A stretch of 64,000 nt of DNA from Rostratula benghalensis (lineage: Eukaryota > Chordata > Aves > Charadriiformes > Rostratulidae). Under the pieces are notes generated by a model. It did not search any database, was not told the DNA's origin, and saw nothing but the letters and a program-made list of their open reading frames with translations. The stretch covers positions 5,332,151-5,396,150 of the forward strand of contig VXAI01000038.1 of assembly GCA_013399305.1 (NCBI GenBank), written 5' to 3'. The translations under genes were made by a program, and so were the position numbers. Shown one piece after another: positions 49,201 through 61,837 of this stretch (positions are counted from its first letter, which is position 1; each line of letters opens with the position of its first letter).

Positions 49201-52200
49201 GGCTCGTCTCCTGACACACAAACTGCTTGGCACATGGAAGGGTGCTTTAAGTGGAAGCCTCTGAACCAGGTACATTGGACTATGATGACAGGGAATGTTG
49301 AGGAAGCTTCTTCATGAAGCAATGAATTATGAGGAGACTTGGATGGAGAAAATTGATACAGTGAGTTGTTAATCTCCGTGGTGATCTGCAGGTGGAAATT
49401 GCTATGCTATTGCTGAGAATGGCTGTAGGAACTATAAAAGCTTCATGCCTTGCAACCAAAGCAAGTTCTCTTCTGGAGAATTTCTAGGTAACATATTGCT
49501 CATGCACCAAGCCCATTGGTTTCCTAAAGTGGTGCCACAAAAAGAAAAGTTGTGGTGGAAGCACCAAGTCTCATCCTGAGCTCTGAGGTAAAATACATAA
49601 AACTTGAGAAACCCCAGGGAGTGGGTGTTCCTGACAGAAATTTGCAAAATAAATAAGAACTGGTTTGGATTTAATTGAGCAAGTATATTATTGAGGTGTC
49701 TTTTTGATGTTACTCCTTTTTATGCATATAGGATACATATATTTAAAGAGTTTTATGCTAAACAAAGATAGTGTGCAGCCACTTTTCACCAGTTTTAAAC
49801 TATTTACGGTGCATAATTTATCTTAATTTTTATTTGGTGTGATATTTATGATAAAAATAAACTGATAAAATACAGGAGTAGCAGAAAACTTATTCAGTTT
49901 TATAGATATTTTTATGCCTAGAGCACTACAGAAATGAATATATCAAATACAACATGGAAAATATGCACTTCAAAAGGTGCTCCCCAATATCAGTACTGAA
50001 TTCAAGATTTAATCAACTTAACTGTGCAACATTTCACCAGATGCCAGTCCATGCTAGCTGTGCTTTAATAGTCAAGAGTATAACTGGTCACATTTTACAT
50101 TTTAATTGTTTTATTAATGGAAAGGAAAGGTATCCTCTACTTGAAAAAATCAGCAAATAAAATTACTTTTTACTAACTAGAGGAATGGTTTTGATTTCCT
50201 AGCTTTGAAACAATCCTGGATTTTTGAGAACTAATAATGACTAATCTGACTTAGTACAAAAGAGGACAGGTCCTTATAGACTTTTTGCCCCATTTTTACA
50301 TGCATAAATGTTCCAAGATTTAACACTTGAGAAGACCCTGTATATGAAATGGGAGTACAGACCATAAGTATAGTATGTGTCATATTAAGGAAAACCTGCA
50401 AATAGATTAATCCTCAGAAAAGTAAGATTAACAGAGGAATTTATGTTAACAAACTGCATGTCAGAGCGTTGCTGGGAGCTGTTGCAGCGTAACATCATTG
50501 TTATTCAATAGCACTGTGTGGGTGGAGAGCCACGAGCTGAAAGGACCTGTTGATTATTGATTATGCATTTCACTCAAGCATGAAAAAATTGCTTTCTTCC
50601 AGAGTGGTGTAATTACATGTTATGCGTTATGATGAGGCTTTTCCTTTGGAGTTACATTTCCATGGGCCTCTATTCAGTGCTCCAGTTCTGTCACCAGGAG
50701 AGCAGTGAGGAGAGCTTTGTCTTAGAAGTTGTTTCCTGCTTCACGGCACTGAAAGCTGTGAACAATATCCATCAGAAACTCCCCTTTCAGCCCCCAGCTT
50801 TCCATCGGTCCTGCCCTCCACCTGACACCTCTCTCTTGCTACTTCAATTGAAAGAGATAAAACTCTAGGGTTTAGCAGCTTTGCAAAGAGTAAAGCTAGG
50901 ACAAATGTGTAAATGGATGCACGTGGGACAGGGAGCCTTCTCTGTTCAAGGTGGGGGTTAATGTTGTTTTAACACAACAGAAATACAGGGGATAGCTGTG
51001 TGGTCCAGGTAGAGTATGATCTTCTGAAATTACTATTGGTCTTCTCATAAAGATTCTCTCTCATTCCTCAGGCTGCAAACCTGCTGAGGATCTGACAGGA
51101 GAAGCTCAGAACAGTAGTGATTTGGGCCACACTGTGTTTGCCTTGAAGGTCATTCATCTATTGAAATAGCCATAGTAAGATTTTAGCATTCTGAGTAAGT
51201 GCAATTGCCGGGACACCCAAAGGAGTAGTCTGTGTGTCTTTGTCAGTACGGTTTAGATAGATAACAAAATACAACAGCACGCTTGAATTTTCCTAAAAAG
51301 AAAGAAAAATAATCAACTTTCTGTGGAATTGTCTTTGTTATCAAAGGAATCCACCATTCTGTTAAAGAATTTACTTTTCCAGTTTTTATTAGTAAAAAGC
51401 AAAGACTTTAAATGGAGCAGTAAAAAATAGACAACTGTAATTTTCACAAACCAGTCTTCCTCTGTTTTCTAACTTTAATTTTCTGCTAAATATTTCTTCT
51501 GCAGGGCTTTTTCCCCCCTCTGTTTTAAGTCGGATCAGTAAGGAGTTCTTGTAGACTGAGATTTTCAATAGAGTGTTTGGGTGTGAGGACCATAAGCAGA
51601 AAGCAAATAGTCTTTTAAAATCCCAGGCTTGTTTGTTTTTAGCATGCAATAAGGAAATCTAATATATTTACTGCTGATGTGGATGGGAAGACGCTAGCAG
51701 CCAGTGGGAAGGACGATTATCAGACTGAGGATTTATGAACAAGAAAAGACTAAACACATGCAGCGAAAGCCAGGGGATCTACAGAAATATCTGCCCAGGC
51801 TCACATGAACAACTAAGTGCAAGATTAACTAATAACTGTCATTTTCAATATGGGAGTTTCTTAATCAAATAGATTGCTAGTATTTGCATCTAGACCTGCT
51901 CTGGTAGCTACTAAAAAAGGGGGAAGGGGAGGAGGAGTGGTTTGTATTCCTGCATGTTTACAGGAGTAGTATGCATAGAGAGGATAAACTACTTTTTTTT
52001 TTTCTTTCTTGGGTTTCTCAAACAGAATCACTTATGAGAATCTATCAAGCACACCCATATGTGTACAGCCTAATTGAAGAATTGAATAAGAGAAATAACT
52101 AAAGGGAATGGGATAAATTAAAAGGTAAAGGGGGTGAAACAGCAGCATGTTCCAGTGAATTGAATTCAGAGAGTGAGAAGGCTGAAATCCTAGGCAGGTG

Positions 52201-53080
52201 ATACTGTGATCCTATGGGAGCTGGTAGCCAAAATCCCACTGATGCCCTTTTGGTCTAAAATTTTCTCTCTCTTCTCTTCCAAGCTATGCTCTTCCCTTGC
52301 TGTGCCACTGCAGGTAGTCCTCAGAGGCTAAGTTACTGTGCTCATGTGCAGATCTCTCTGGTCTCATGTTCAAAATATGACGGTCAATTTTCTGACTGCC
52401 ATCTCATATTTGTCATATGGCCCCCTCCAGGACCCTATAGGTGGCACCTGGGCCACTGAATCCTGTACCCCAGCAGTGTGGTGGTGTAGTCCCTGCCCGT
52501 CTCACGTACTGACGTGCTGAGGCATCCACCCCATGCAATCCCAACTGCCGGTGCCTGTCCATCACAGCACCCTGCGCTGTCAGGATGCCAATGCTTTAAA
52601 GGCTCTGTGGGTGTACTTGTAACATGAAGATGATAATAAGGAAAGTGTAAAAGGTGCCAGAAACCCCAACAGCCAGCTGTCCTGGGACTCGTTAAGCTCT
52701 TCGCTTTCATGTGTCTTAGAGCTATTGGCTAGGAGCACCATGATCCAGAACAACCCCCAAGGGATCACAGAAGAATCAAGTGTCTGTAAAACAGTTTGAT
52801 CTCGATTCATTGGCCGCATCAACAGAAATAGTAAAAACGGGCTTGGTATGTTTCTATTTCTAGTATTTGTGGTTCTGATTAGTGATTAATAGCACAGACA
52901 TTTCAGCAGAGTATCTGTGAAAACCTTCCCGACAATAGGAGACTTAAGAAATTATCCACCAGACTAAGTGCTAGAACTTTGTAATTTATGATATCTTTAT
53001 CTCATTTTGGATAAAATGGTAGTAAATACAATGTAGAAAAAGTCTTGCAAGGGCAAAAGTTTAGATAAATTGACGTAAAG
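46225..53080. other. Long gene-free stretch
   Basis: Unique AT-rich DNA with short unrecognisable frames (none above about 91 aa). One exon-like plus-strand segment at 47473-47595 is listed separately. A T11 run occurs at about 51993-52003. A GC-richer patch at 52.3-52.8 kb gives overlapping frames on both strands and nothing recognisable. No interspersed repeat or RNA gene was identified. Confidence 0.6.
47473..47595 (+). other. Exon-like segment, symmetric phase 0
   Basis: GTGATTTCTCTTGCAG, a strong 3' splice motif, precedes 123 bases that end in TCCGAG followed by GTACTC (a weak-to-moderate donor). The segment is open in phase 0 for 41 codons beginning MVFVALSKTAQEKTKLVSYQ and ending ...SISSSMFFSE. 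An earlier alternative donor, GTTAGT, lies at 47521. The codon content is coding-like in the first half (AQEKTKL) but no family is recognised and no partner exon could be joined. Chance remains the default explanation. Confidence 0.18.
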
Positions 53081-53084
53081 GAGA

Positions 53085-53130
53085 GGAGCTCGTTGGCTTT
53101 AAAGTTCTTTCCAACTCTCTTTTCTGTGCA
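53085..53130 (+). mobile_element. CR1 LINE 3' remnant (probable)
   Basis: GCTCGTTGGCTTTAAAGTTC followed by TTTCCAACTCTCTTTTCTGTG resembles a degraded sense CR1 terminus (…TTTAAGGTCCTTTCCAACTC…ATTCTGTG). About 46 bases, diverged, boundaries uncertain. Confidence 0.45.
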
Positions 53131-53134
53131 CTGA

Positions 53135-55715
53135 GGAGAGTGACAGATAACACTTCATGAAAACTGCATTTTTGTTGTCTTTAGTGAATAAATGTTTCTG
53201 TTGTTCAACTAAATTCTTATATTTAGTGGATATGCTTAGCTGTATAGTAGCAAAACATCTCTAAGTAACAGAAAATGTATAACTACGCTGACTTCTGTGC
53301 TGAATGAAAAACAGAAGGTAAATTCTTTAACTCATGGCTGTTTTTCTTGTAAAACAAATCATAAGGATAAGGCAATGCCTAATATTTTACTCATTCTGCC
53401 TTTGGCAGAACTTAGTGCATTTATGTGATATATTCTGTTCAATTACTGTGATCAAGCCCCTTTCACTGTTTATCAGAACAGGAATGCAATAATTTAGAAA
53501 ACTAACTTGCATTTTTTTATTTTTTTTTTAACAAATGGTTGTGGAATTCTCCTAATACTTAGGCTCTGTCTATTAGTGATAGATGGGCAGCTATATATTT
53601 AGCTATAATTTATATATAATTTAGCTATATTGCTAAGGCTTGACATGTGAACTAAGTCATGTGCTTCACCTATCCAAATGGCTTTGCTGTGAGACATCTC
53701 AGACCCTGAGTGCCTGTGTCCACTTCATATCTCTTAAAAACTGTGTGATGCTCATTTTTCAGAGCTTATGCCTTTGAAAGTAGACTTGTAGGAATTGCTT
53801 TCTGATGCATTTTGGGACAGCTTGCCTGTCCTTATATAATTTTGTCAGCCCAAAATACTGACAGCTGTTATCAGCAGCATCATGAGAAAGTTGTGAGGTA
53901 GCCAAGAAGGGATTGAGACAGAAAGGGCTGCTAGAGGTAGCCAAGCTGGGGATCAGCCCTGATTCAGACTTGGAGAAATCCTTGACTCGTGACAAAGTGG
54001 AAGAGATGTGTCACATGCTGCTGGCTGCTCTGGAGTAAGAAAAATGGTCCAACGTTGTCCAGTTGTAGCCTTCTCCAGCCACAGCATAAGAAGTACTGGC
54101 TCCAGAGTGTCTTCACAAGTTAGCTGGCCTGCATGCCACAAGCTTGTTCCCACCTTTTGCTATCAGGGATCACAATTCCTGCATAGAAGTAGCTTTCTTT
54201 TTTATGACCATGCCCCAGGTGCTGTAAGGCTCAGGAAAGTTATTGTTAAGTGATGACATTTTGCATAGAAATTATAAACTTGGCTCACCCCGATTGATGC
54301 TGAATCTCTCTGCAGAGAGTCCAGAAAAATACTGGACTTTGCTAGGGAGGACACTGCAGCTTTACCGCCACTCTCGACATTTCAATCTGCCTCTGGCAGT
54401 TCTGCCAAAAAGAGCCTGTCTTAGCACAGGTCCCGTGGCAGAGATCAGCACACACAGCACACAATTTTGGTGACCTTCCACTTCAGCAAATGTTGCTCAG
54501 CCAAAAGGTCCAAGTAACTCATAACTAATTAATCATTGCATTCAGAAGAACTTATTTATTAGGCTTTAATCCATTAATGCGGTGTTTATGTGGAAAATAA
54601 AAGACTATTGGGAAGCAAAACATTTTAAATCTTAGTCTCCCGGGAACTGTGTTACTGTATAATGTTAGTAAGAATTGCTAAGGCAATAAGCAAAACAGAT
54701 GCTAACGATTTGGCTAAAGCTAATTTTTTTCCTTCTTCCTGCCTTTCATCAACACAAAAGTGAGTGGGTTTCTGAGGGTAGAGAGGTAGAAGTACGGGGG
54801 AACGACTGGATGCATGAGCCTCTGAGTTGGTGTCTGCCTGTAAGAAAAGCTGCTCATTCTATTCTAGAAGGTCTCTGCATTTTTTGTTGAAGCAGACCTG
54901 AAACTGGCTTTTCAATCCATACTTACACATGTAAGTACAGATTTGCCAACCTAACTTTCCAAAAGTTTTTAGGTTTTACTTACAAAATATGTAGGTCAAA
55001 ATTTCCAATGGTAAGAACCTACATTATTTTAAAAAATCAAATAAATTCAGATTAATTCTTTTGAATTAATAAATGGTGCCAAATATTTGGGCTTTTAGCC
55101 AGATTAGTGTTTTCAGAAGACTTTTGCCAGATTAATCCAGATGGTTCTGGAATTACCCCTCCCAATACCGAAATCTGAGGCAAAACATCTGTCATTTGTG
55201 AAAAAAAACAGCAACACCATGCCAGAGTTGGTTAGGAACCTGGAAAATTGGATTTGTTTGTGCTAAATTGTTCATTTTTTGTAGTGATAACAGTGACACG
55301 GACTGAGTGGGACAATAGGGACATGAATGGTACTGTAATTTGGATAAAACACTAGCATTAATATCACTTCCTTGTTGGAAAAAGGTCTCAGGTCTGTTTC
55401 CTCTGTAGTTCATAGCAAAAGCGATGCTGAGGTTTGTCCTTTGGCTGGAACAGACTTTTTAACTTTTAACTCCAGATTCTGAGTCATCAAGGATCTGCCT
55501 TGAATTAGACAAAGTGAGATTGGAGAAGTTCTCTCTTAACTTCACAGACAATGCTGCATTCCTGATAGTTTTCCCACCCTCTCATTAGCTGTGGGTCCAA
55601 TTACACTTCTGCTTATCTGTGTATCACAACTGAATGCAGAAGCCGGTGTGTGCAGTGGGGTGAGGAGAGAGAGGTGGAGAAGGGCAGCTGGCTGTGCCCC
55701 TTCCTCCTGTTCTGC
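53135..55715. other. Gene-free stretch
   Basis: AT-rich sequence with an ATTTAGCTATA-containing repeat near 53590-53630. Overlapping opposite-strand frames at 53759-54253 are unrecognisable. A 73-aa minus-strand frame at 55192-55413 contains a CPYC pair but no second ligand pair in a C2H2 spacing, so it is not called a zinc finger. No interspersed repeat was recognised here. Confidence 0.5.
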
Positions 55716-55720
55716 AGTGC

Positions 55721-55965
55721 TCAAGCTTTGTGGAGGTTAAAGCTGTGTTTATACGCCAGCACCAGTTCTGTGGCAATGCCATGGCTTGTGTTCGGTGTTG
55801 AACTACAGTTCGGATTTTGGATCAGATACAGCAGGACTGCAAAAGCTGTAGGCAATTTAGCAATCGCATCTTGGCAGGCATTTTGGGCAAGTAGTTTTGC
55901 AATTTCAGTGCTGTCAGGTAGCCCAGGCATGTTGCTATTGCTGGAGAGTGTACTAATGACATTCT
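55721..55965 (-). other. Open frame behind a strong 3' splice site, possible terminal exon
   Basis: On the minus strand a CTGAC branch-like motif and a long pyrimidine tract (CTCATCTCTCCTTTTTGCTT then TTCCACCTGCCCTTCAAG) precede an open frame of about 80 codons. It begins ENVISTLSSNSNMPGLPDST and continues EIAKLLAQNACQDAIAKLPT before ending ...YKHSFNLHKA and TGA at 55721. The frame is unusually protein-like, with an AKLLAQNACQDAIAKL amphipathic helix, and has more CpGs than its surroundings. It stays open upstream through the pyrimidine tract. No good 5' splice site follows, so it would have to be a terminal exon or a retrocopy fragment. The opposite strand is also open for 106 codons (55650-55970), which weakens the case. 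No family is recognised. Confidence 0.22.
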
Positions 55966-55974
55966 CTTGAAGGG

Positions 55975-58005
55975 CAGGTGGAAAAGCAAAAAGGAGAGAT
56001 GAGGTTTTCAGTCAGTTTTGGTAGTTTTGATGGGGGCAGGATCAGGAAGTGCAAAGCAGCATAACCAATTCACCCTAGAGAAATAGTCTTCAATGTTTTG
56101 CTTTGGTAATTAAGATATTTTTTTTTAATTTATATCTGTTACAGGTAGCTTGAAAAAATGACATTGTAGTGACAGTGTTTTACAGACATCAATAAGCTTG
56201 TCCTCACAACATCCTCTGAACAGCAATCCTTACGTTATCCATTTTAGAAGAGATGATCACAGAGAGCTTAAGGAAGCTGTACCATTTATATATTGCATAC
56301 CATTGCATACCTAGGGATAGAATTCAGGACTTTCTTGTTCCTAGTTCCAGATGATTAGGACACATAAAGTTAAAACCAAATAGGTGCAAAACATTAACCA
56401 AGTTTTAATTGAACCTCAATAGTTTTTGTTCCTATGTTCCAATGTCTCATGCTTTGGGTAATATTTAACAGCATTTTTCACTGCCTGATGATGGAGTTCC
56501 ATCCCTCATTCTTTGTATCTGTTTCCATGTTGCCTCCTTCTGTCAAAACTTTCGGAGATGCTTTTGTAATGGGGAGGAGAAATTACTACATGTCAGAGTA
56601 TACTGAAAACCGCTTAGCCTTGTGGAGCTGGAGCTCAGGCCAGGTTTTCTGAGTCAGTCACTGACTAGAGTTTATTCTTTTGGCAGTTGTGGCTGAAGGG
56701 AATTTTAATGTGATATAAGTGAGCTCTTACCAGCTGACAGTAGGTTTTTGCATTGAGCCCTATATTTCCAAATGTTTGTGTTTCTGTTGGCTGTCATTGT
56801 AACAGTCAGGTTCACTGAGAAGCTGGATGAGTAATTTGGCAGAACTGTCAGGAATTTATTTTCCTCTGTGATCTATCAACTGAATACAAGTTTGTGCTGA
56901 GTATCCCACCAACTCTAGTGGGCTTTCATTGAGAGACGAGTGGAGTTTGGTGTCACTACTGATGCTAATCCCTCATCCTACTGGCATAATGATGACTTTT
57001 CCATTCCAATAAACAGAACTTGCACTGAACCATTATTTCTTGTATCTTGTAAAATTTCATCAGATAATATGTTCTGGTCAAGAATCAAATCAGATCTTGA
57101 AAAAGCAGGCTGTCAAGTATATCCTTTCCAACCACATGCTAAGGTCATAAGTTGTCTTAGAAAACAAGGAAAATATATTTTACATGAATAGCTCAAAGGA
57201 ATATCAGCTTTAGGGGTTTTTTTTTAAATTCCACGAACAATTACACACCAAATGCTGTATAAAACCATGATCAGCTTTTTGAACCCTAAAAGATGGAAGG
57301 GCTGCCAGCTTAGTGAAGAGAAATAACATCTGTATAGAACTTGCTTAAAGCAACCACAGGTTGATGCAGTGGTCCCATGGCAGAGGCCTTAACCATGGTC
57401 TTTCTGTGTCCGCAGCTCTTCCTGAAAGAGGAGAGTTGCCCCAGGACCTAGAAGAAGACCTGTACAGAATAATGACTCTAACAGATTGTCTGCATTGAAA
57501 TTAGTTACTTAGAAGAATATAGCTCCCTATGTCTGTGTCTCTGAGATGCTTCAGGAGGGATAAACAGAAATGAGCACTTGTGTCACCCACTGTCAATGTC
57601 AAGAGCAAGATACAGCATTACTTTTTCCAGGACTATACACCAACCGACGTAATCTCTTCTGCTTCCCATATCTAGCTGGGTTTGAGGGCAAATGCAACAA
57701 TGAGGGTGGGTGCAAAAGGCTTTGATCACTCTTTTAGCACAGATATGACATGACTGATACTTTTATTTTGTAAATGCTGTGAATGAGCAAGAGTAATAAC
57801 ATTAAATAGAGGATTTATTAAGGAGGTTTTAAGGATGATGAGAGAACATAGGGATGTTACAAATGGATAATCTGCTTTGAAGCCAGAGAAGATGACGGTG
57901 AAGGGCCAGCCCTGATTGCTGCAGAGTAGAAAGGACACAGTGTTCGTGTGAAAGAGCTGGTATCAAAGGACTGTCAAGGGAACTCTAATGTCAGCTACAG
58001 TGGTA
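55975..58005. other. Gene-free stretch
   Basis: Unique AT-rich sequence. The frames (for example 83 aa at 56940-57191 plus) have no motifs or splice support. Nothing else recognisable. Confidence 0.6.
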
Positions 58006-58007
58006 TA

Positions 58008-58088
58008 AATCATAGAATCATAGAAGGGTTTGGGTTGGAAGGAACACTTACAAGTCATCTAGTCCAACTCCCCCGCAATGCACTAGCA
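58008..58088 (-). mobile_element. CR1 LINE 3'-end fragment
   Basis: The plus strand reads AATCATAGAATCATAGAAGG then GTTTGGGTTGGAAGGAACAC, AAGTCATCTAGTCCAACTCC and CCCGCAATG. This is the reverse complement of a CR1 3' end with two intact ATTCTATG terminal units, so the element lies on the minus strand. It is only about 80 bases long, a typical 5'-truncated copy, and it is the best-preserved terminus in the window. Confidence 0.92.
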
Positions 58089-58225
58089 CTATAACAAAGG
58101 TTAAGTCATGCTTCAAGTTGATAGCAATGAATACCAAGTATGGGATGAGAATGCAATTGGGTTTTCTGGTGGTGTATGCAATATAGGATCAGCTAAGATT
58201 AAAGCCAACTGAGAATCTCTCTGAT

Positions 58226-58584
58226 GGGGTACAAGCCAGCTCTCCCCAAAGTCAGACTTTGTATTGCTATCTGTGAGAGCTGCGCTGGCCCAGACCTGCA
58301 ATAATCCCATTGCAATTGAAGATAAAATTGTGATTGATGTCAAGGCAGATGTGGCCATACTCTTAATTAAATGGCCATATGACAAGGAACATATTCTTGC
58401 TGCATTATTCTCAGCTCTTTTCTGTTATACACACTGTAACTTCTTTAAACACACATTAAAAAACAAAGCTAGTTGTAGGAAGTTATTACAAATAAAAGAA
58501 CTGATGTTAGATTTAAAAGAACTGACATTAAAGTTAAAGGTCTTTTGCTTTCAAACGTTTTTTCTTAAAAGTATGGTTCTCTGA
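58226..58584 (+). other. Open frame of 119 codons, unrecognised
   Basis: A stop-to-stop frame bounded by TGA just upstream and TGA at its end. The central part reads ALAQTCNNPIAIEDKIVIDV then KADVAILLIKWPYDKEHI, followed by a cysteine/phenylalanine-rich and then lysine/leucine-rich tail containing two LKEL-type units (direct DNA repeat AAAAGAACTGA). No ATG opens the conserved-looking part. The opposite strand (58113-58385) is also open for 90 codons. I recognise no family. It could be a decayed exon, an unrecognised repeat-derived frame beside the CR1 fragment, or chance. Confidence 0.15.
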
Positions 58585-58589
58585 GGACA

Positions 58590-61285
58590 GATGACCTCCC
58601 TCAGTAATCCCTGTAGTGAACAAGTCAACAAATTCACGGTGCTTGACTGTGTTCATCTTGCACTGACATGACAAGTGCAGACAAAGGGCATCCAAGCTCT
58701 TGCAAAGTCAAACTGTACTTTCATTTGTATAAATGTAAGCAGTACAAGCCAGTCCACAAATTCCAAAGCTCTTTAACATTTCTCCTTTCTGCCATGTAGT
58801 AGGTCACCTTAAAGGCTACACGTTGGCAGAGACATTTGACTCAAGGTATAATAAATTGTTTATGCAGCAAGCAAGTTCATAAACATATTTTCTAAGGCAA
58901 ATTGCAAAACATTCCTACCAGGAACCTCTGCAGAGGAGTAGGAAAAATCAGTGAAGCCAGAAAGTTCAAGAAAATTCATGCAAAAATTTAAAAGGCCTGA
59001 AAAAATATCCCTTATAATTCCTAAAAGAGTAATTAAAACCCCAGCCTTCTTTATTAATGAATGTGTGAGTATGATGTAATCATATGCTACAAAGAGCAAT
59101 TTCAAGAAAAAATCTATCAACTACAGACAAACTGACATTGATACTTCCTTTCTGTAGGAAAACATGATCTGTTACCTAGAAGCTGACTTTTGATAAATTC
59201 CAGCTGGAACTGAAAAATATGTCTATAAAGGGAGAAAAACATGTATTGATGGCTATAGCAGATTTTATATTCTTAGTAATTATCAAGTTGATATGGATAT
59301 ATTTTTCTAAAGAAATACTATATTCAGAGAAACAAAAATTCAATCATATCTGTGAGATGAATTTTTACTGAGGCTCTACAATGATGCTTTTGGCTTTATG
59401 ACTTGTGATGGCAGATTTTTCAGGTCACTCCACGAAGCATGTCAATGCATATCCTTGCTTTACATTGTTTCTTGTGTGAGGGCTAGGCTAAACCTGGATG
59501 AGAATGTGTAGGCATTAATACTACTTTTTAGGACTTTGAAGAGAAAAATTGTGTGCATCTTTTCTGAGTAGCTGCACTGCATGAGAAGCAAAAGCAAGAA
59601 AATACCTACCATCTGGTTTACTGTGTTTATCCATCCACTACTTCCTTATTGTGTTGAGGTAGTGAATTTTCTTATGTGCCCTTTTCCACAAAAAGCAGGA
59701 TAACATCATTTTCTCAGCTATATGCAGCCTACTCCATTTGGATTTTTTATCCCTCCTCTAATGCCCACTGTCTCACAAAGCTCCACAGTCTGCTGACTGC
59801 AATTTAAGAATATCCGAACACCAAAGTTACTTCCTTTCATGAAAAGTGACAAAAGTGATTAGGCAAATAAGAGAACCTAGATAAAGTTTAGTGCAAATTT
59901 TGATTTTCTAAGCATTAGCTTAACAACCTGTAGAAAAAAGTTATACTGTAAAATCTGATATTTCCCTTCAATTGCAAAAAGACAGGTCTGGCAAATGTGT
60001 CCTTATTATGCTGTTTGGGAACCACACACTGTCCACAGTAAGTGGCAGAGATATTAACAATAATCTATCAAGGTATTACAGGGGTGGAGCACTGAGAGCT
60101 TGCAGAATTGAAAAAGCACTTCACTGTACAGCATTAGGCTTCAAAAAGAAAAAGACAGCAGGCATTGTTGCCAGAAATGTCTTTAAATGTGCCTAATTAG
60201 TATTTTCAACTTAGTTAAGCCATTATGTGCTTTAATTTTTGATAAAATTTGTTTGTTTCTGAGGACAGATGCTGCTGACAGACTAAGACACACTAGCTCT
60301 GTACTGTGCAGCAGACCTTCAGTGGTGTTGATGTCTAGTCAGAAGCTGTGACTTTTCACAGCTCAGCAAGTATACTCTGCAATGGAAACTGTTGGACAAG
60401 AAAAGCAGATTTTTTTCCCTTTTTTCTTTAATGTAAAGATAATGTGAAAAAATATTTCTTGAAGCTTTTCTTGGTCTACAGTCTTCTAATAAATGAAATG
60501 CCTAGAGCAGCAGGACTGGCTTTGAACTGCTTCGACATCACCTGTACCCCTAAGCCAGTAATATTCAGGTTTATTCTGCCAGGGTAAAAGAGAGCAGGCT
60601 CAGGTCTACTCTGCGTACAGTTCTTTCCTGACAGTTCCTGATGGGCTTTTTATCAAACAGAGTTGAATAAACTCATACTCAATATTGTAACTGTTTCCTG
60701 GATGGATTGTGATAAGTTTGTGTGAGAAACTAAGTTTGAAAAGTTTGTGTGAGCCAAAAATCGTACCTTATGAGCAGTTCCTGGAGAAACTGGATTTTAA
60801 CATCTTAGCACTTGTGAGGCTGGTGCAGTCTCTACATAAATCCACAAATGGAGAATATTCTCTTCTTCACTTCCCAACGTTGAGTCTTTATAGTTGTTGC
60901 TATAGTGGAAGGAACAGTGCCTTCTCATCTTCCGCAGGAAAGGCTGAAAGATGCTGAGGGAGAAAAGTTGTTGAGGACTTAAGGCAGCTCGGTCAACATA
61001 ATGTGCTGCTTTCTCCTTTTGGTCCAATGTAGCATTTGGTTTGCTACATGTTTGGGGGTTCTGCTTTTCAAAAAGAAAAATTTTGGAATTGGTAATAATA
61101 GTGCTGAGCTGGGAAATGCTAACTCTGATTTAACTACAACAGCAGTCCAACCTGGTCAGACATATTCAACAGCTGTAGTGACTGTAGCATTATGTTAAAA
61201 AGTCATGACTTTCAAGATCAGTCTCAAGCTAAGTAGAATTTATTTCCACATAGCTCTACTTACTTCTCCTTTCCCCCTTCCTCAA
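58590..61285. other. Gene-free stretch
   Basis: AT-rich unique sequence. A 74-aa plus-strand frame at 59972-60196 and an 82-aa frame at 60709-60957 show no motifs. A short spaced direct repeat at 60714-60753 is listed separately. No RNA gene or transposon was recognised. Confidence 0.6.
60714..60753. repeat. Spaced 13-bp direct repeat
   Basis: AAGTTTGTGTGAG occurs identically at 60714-60726 and 60741-60753, with a third partial unit AAGTTTG between them. Likely local slippage. Confidence 0.7.
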
Positions 61286-61290
61286 ATTAG

Positions 61291-61528
61291 TCCATGAAAA
61301 ACTTGAAAATCAAATTAAAATGAGTGGTAAAGGTGAAGATGCAGTTGCGACAGCCTTTGAAAAAGCAGTCAAACCATTCTTGCAAACTCTAAGATTTTTG
61401 TCTGGAGAAAATCCTTCCACAGCTCTCAGATCAACTCTGATAATATATAAGATTTCATTACTGGTATGGTCATGGCAGGAAGGAGAGATGAATTCATGTG
61501 ACAACTTCTGTCTCCCAGCTGCTGTGGG
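61291..61528 (+). other. Exon-like segment, best coding candidate in the window
   Basis: CTACTTACTTCTCCTTTCCC then CCTTCCTCAAATTAG forms one of the longest pyrimidine tracts plus AG in the window. It precedes 238 bases ending in GTGGG followed by GTGAGA, a good 5' splice motif. The only fully open frame (two leading bases) starts HEKLENQIKMSGKGEDAVAT and continues AFEKAVKPFLQTLRFLSGEN, then PSTALRSTLIIYKISLL. An alternative donor, GTATGG, follows that last residue. The charged, helical first half looks like real protein. The tail after the alternative donor is less so. If neither donor is used the frame ends at TGA 61530-61532. No family is recognised. The reverse strand is also open for 88 codons, which tempers the case. 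Confidence 0.3.
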
Positions 61529-61729
61529 GTGAGAAATAAAATCTGAAGCAACTGCAGCAGTAAATAAATTGTACAAAGTTTAGGTTGGGATCCCATATTC
61601 CTGTTCAGATTGTCTGGCATTACCTGCGGAAAAGAATATGATAATGGTCTTCTGTACCTGCTTTTCAGTTTATTAATATTCAGAAACTAGAATCGACCAA
61701 AGCTGCTTAACTGCCTTCAAAATCCAGTT

Positions 61730-61795
61730 ATGATGGAATCATCTTCCAGGAATGTTACTTTGGAGAAAAGCGATCCAAGCTCTGACAAGGAATAG
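61730..61795 (+). other. Short open frame, 21 codons
   Basis: AAAATCCAG is followed by ATG ATG and a frame reading MMESSSRNVTLEKSDPSSDK then E and TAG. The serine/aspartate/lysine-rich composition resembles a disordered protein segment, but at 21 codons the frame carries little statistical weight. It is recorded because it lies between two other coding-looking segments on the same strand. Confidence 0.1.
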
Positions 61796-61837
61796 TATAG
61801 TTGTTGCTCTGGGGCATATTGCTGTTAAACTGGAAAC

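Noticed and set aside
55192..55413. Minus-strand frame with a CPYC motif suggesting a zinc finger
   Set aside because: No histidine or cysteine pair at a zinc-finger spacing follows the CPYC, so a C2H2 or treble-clef finger is not supported.
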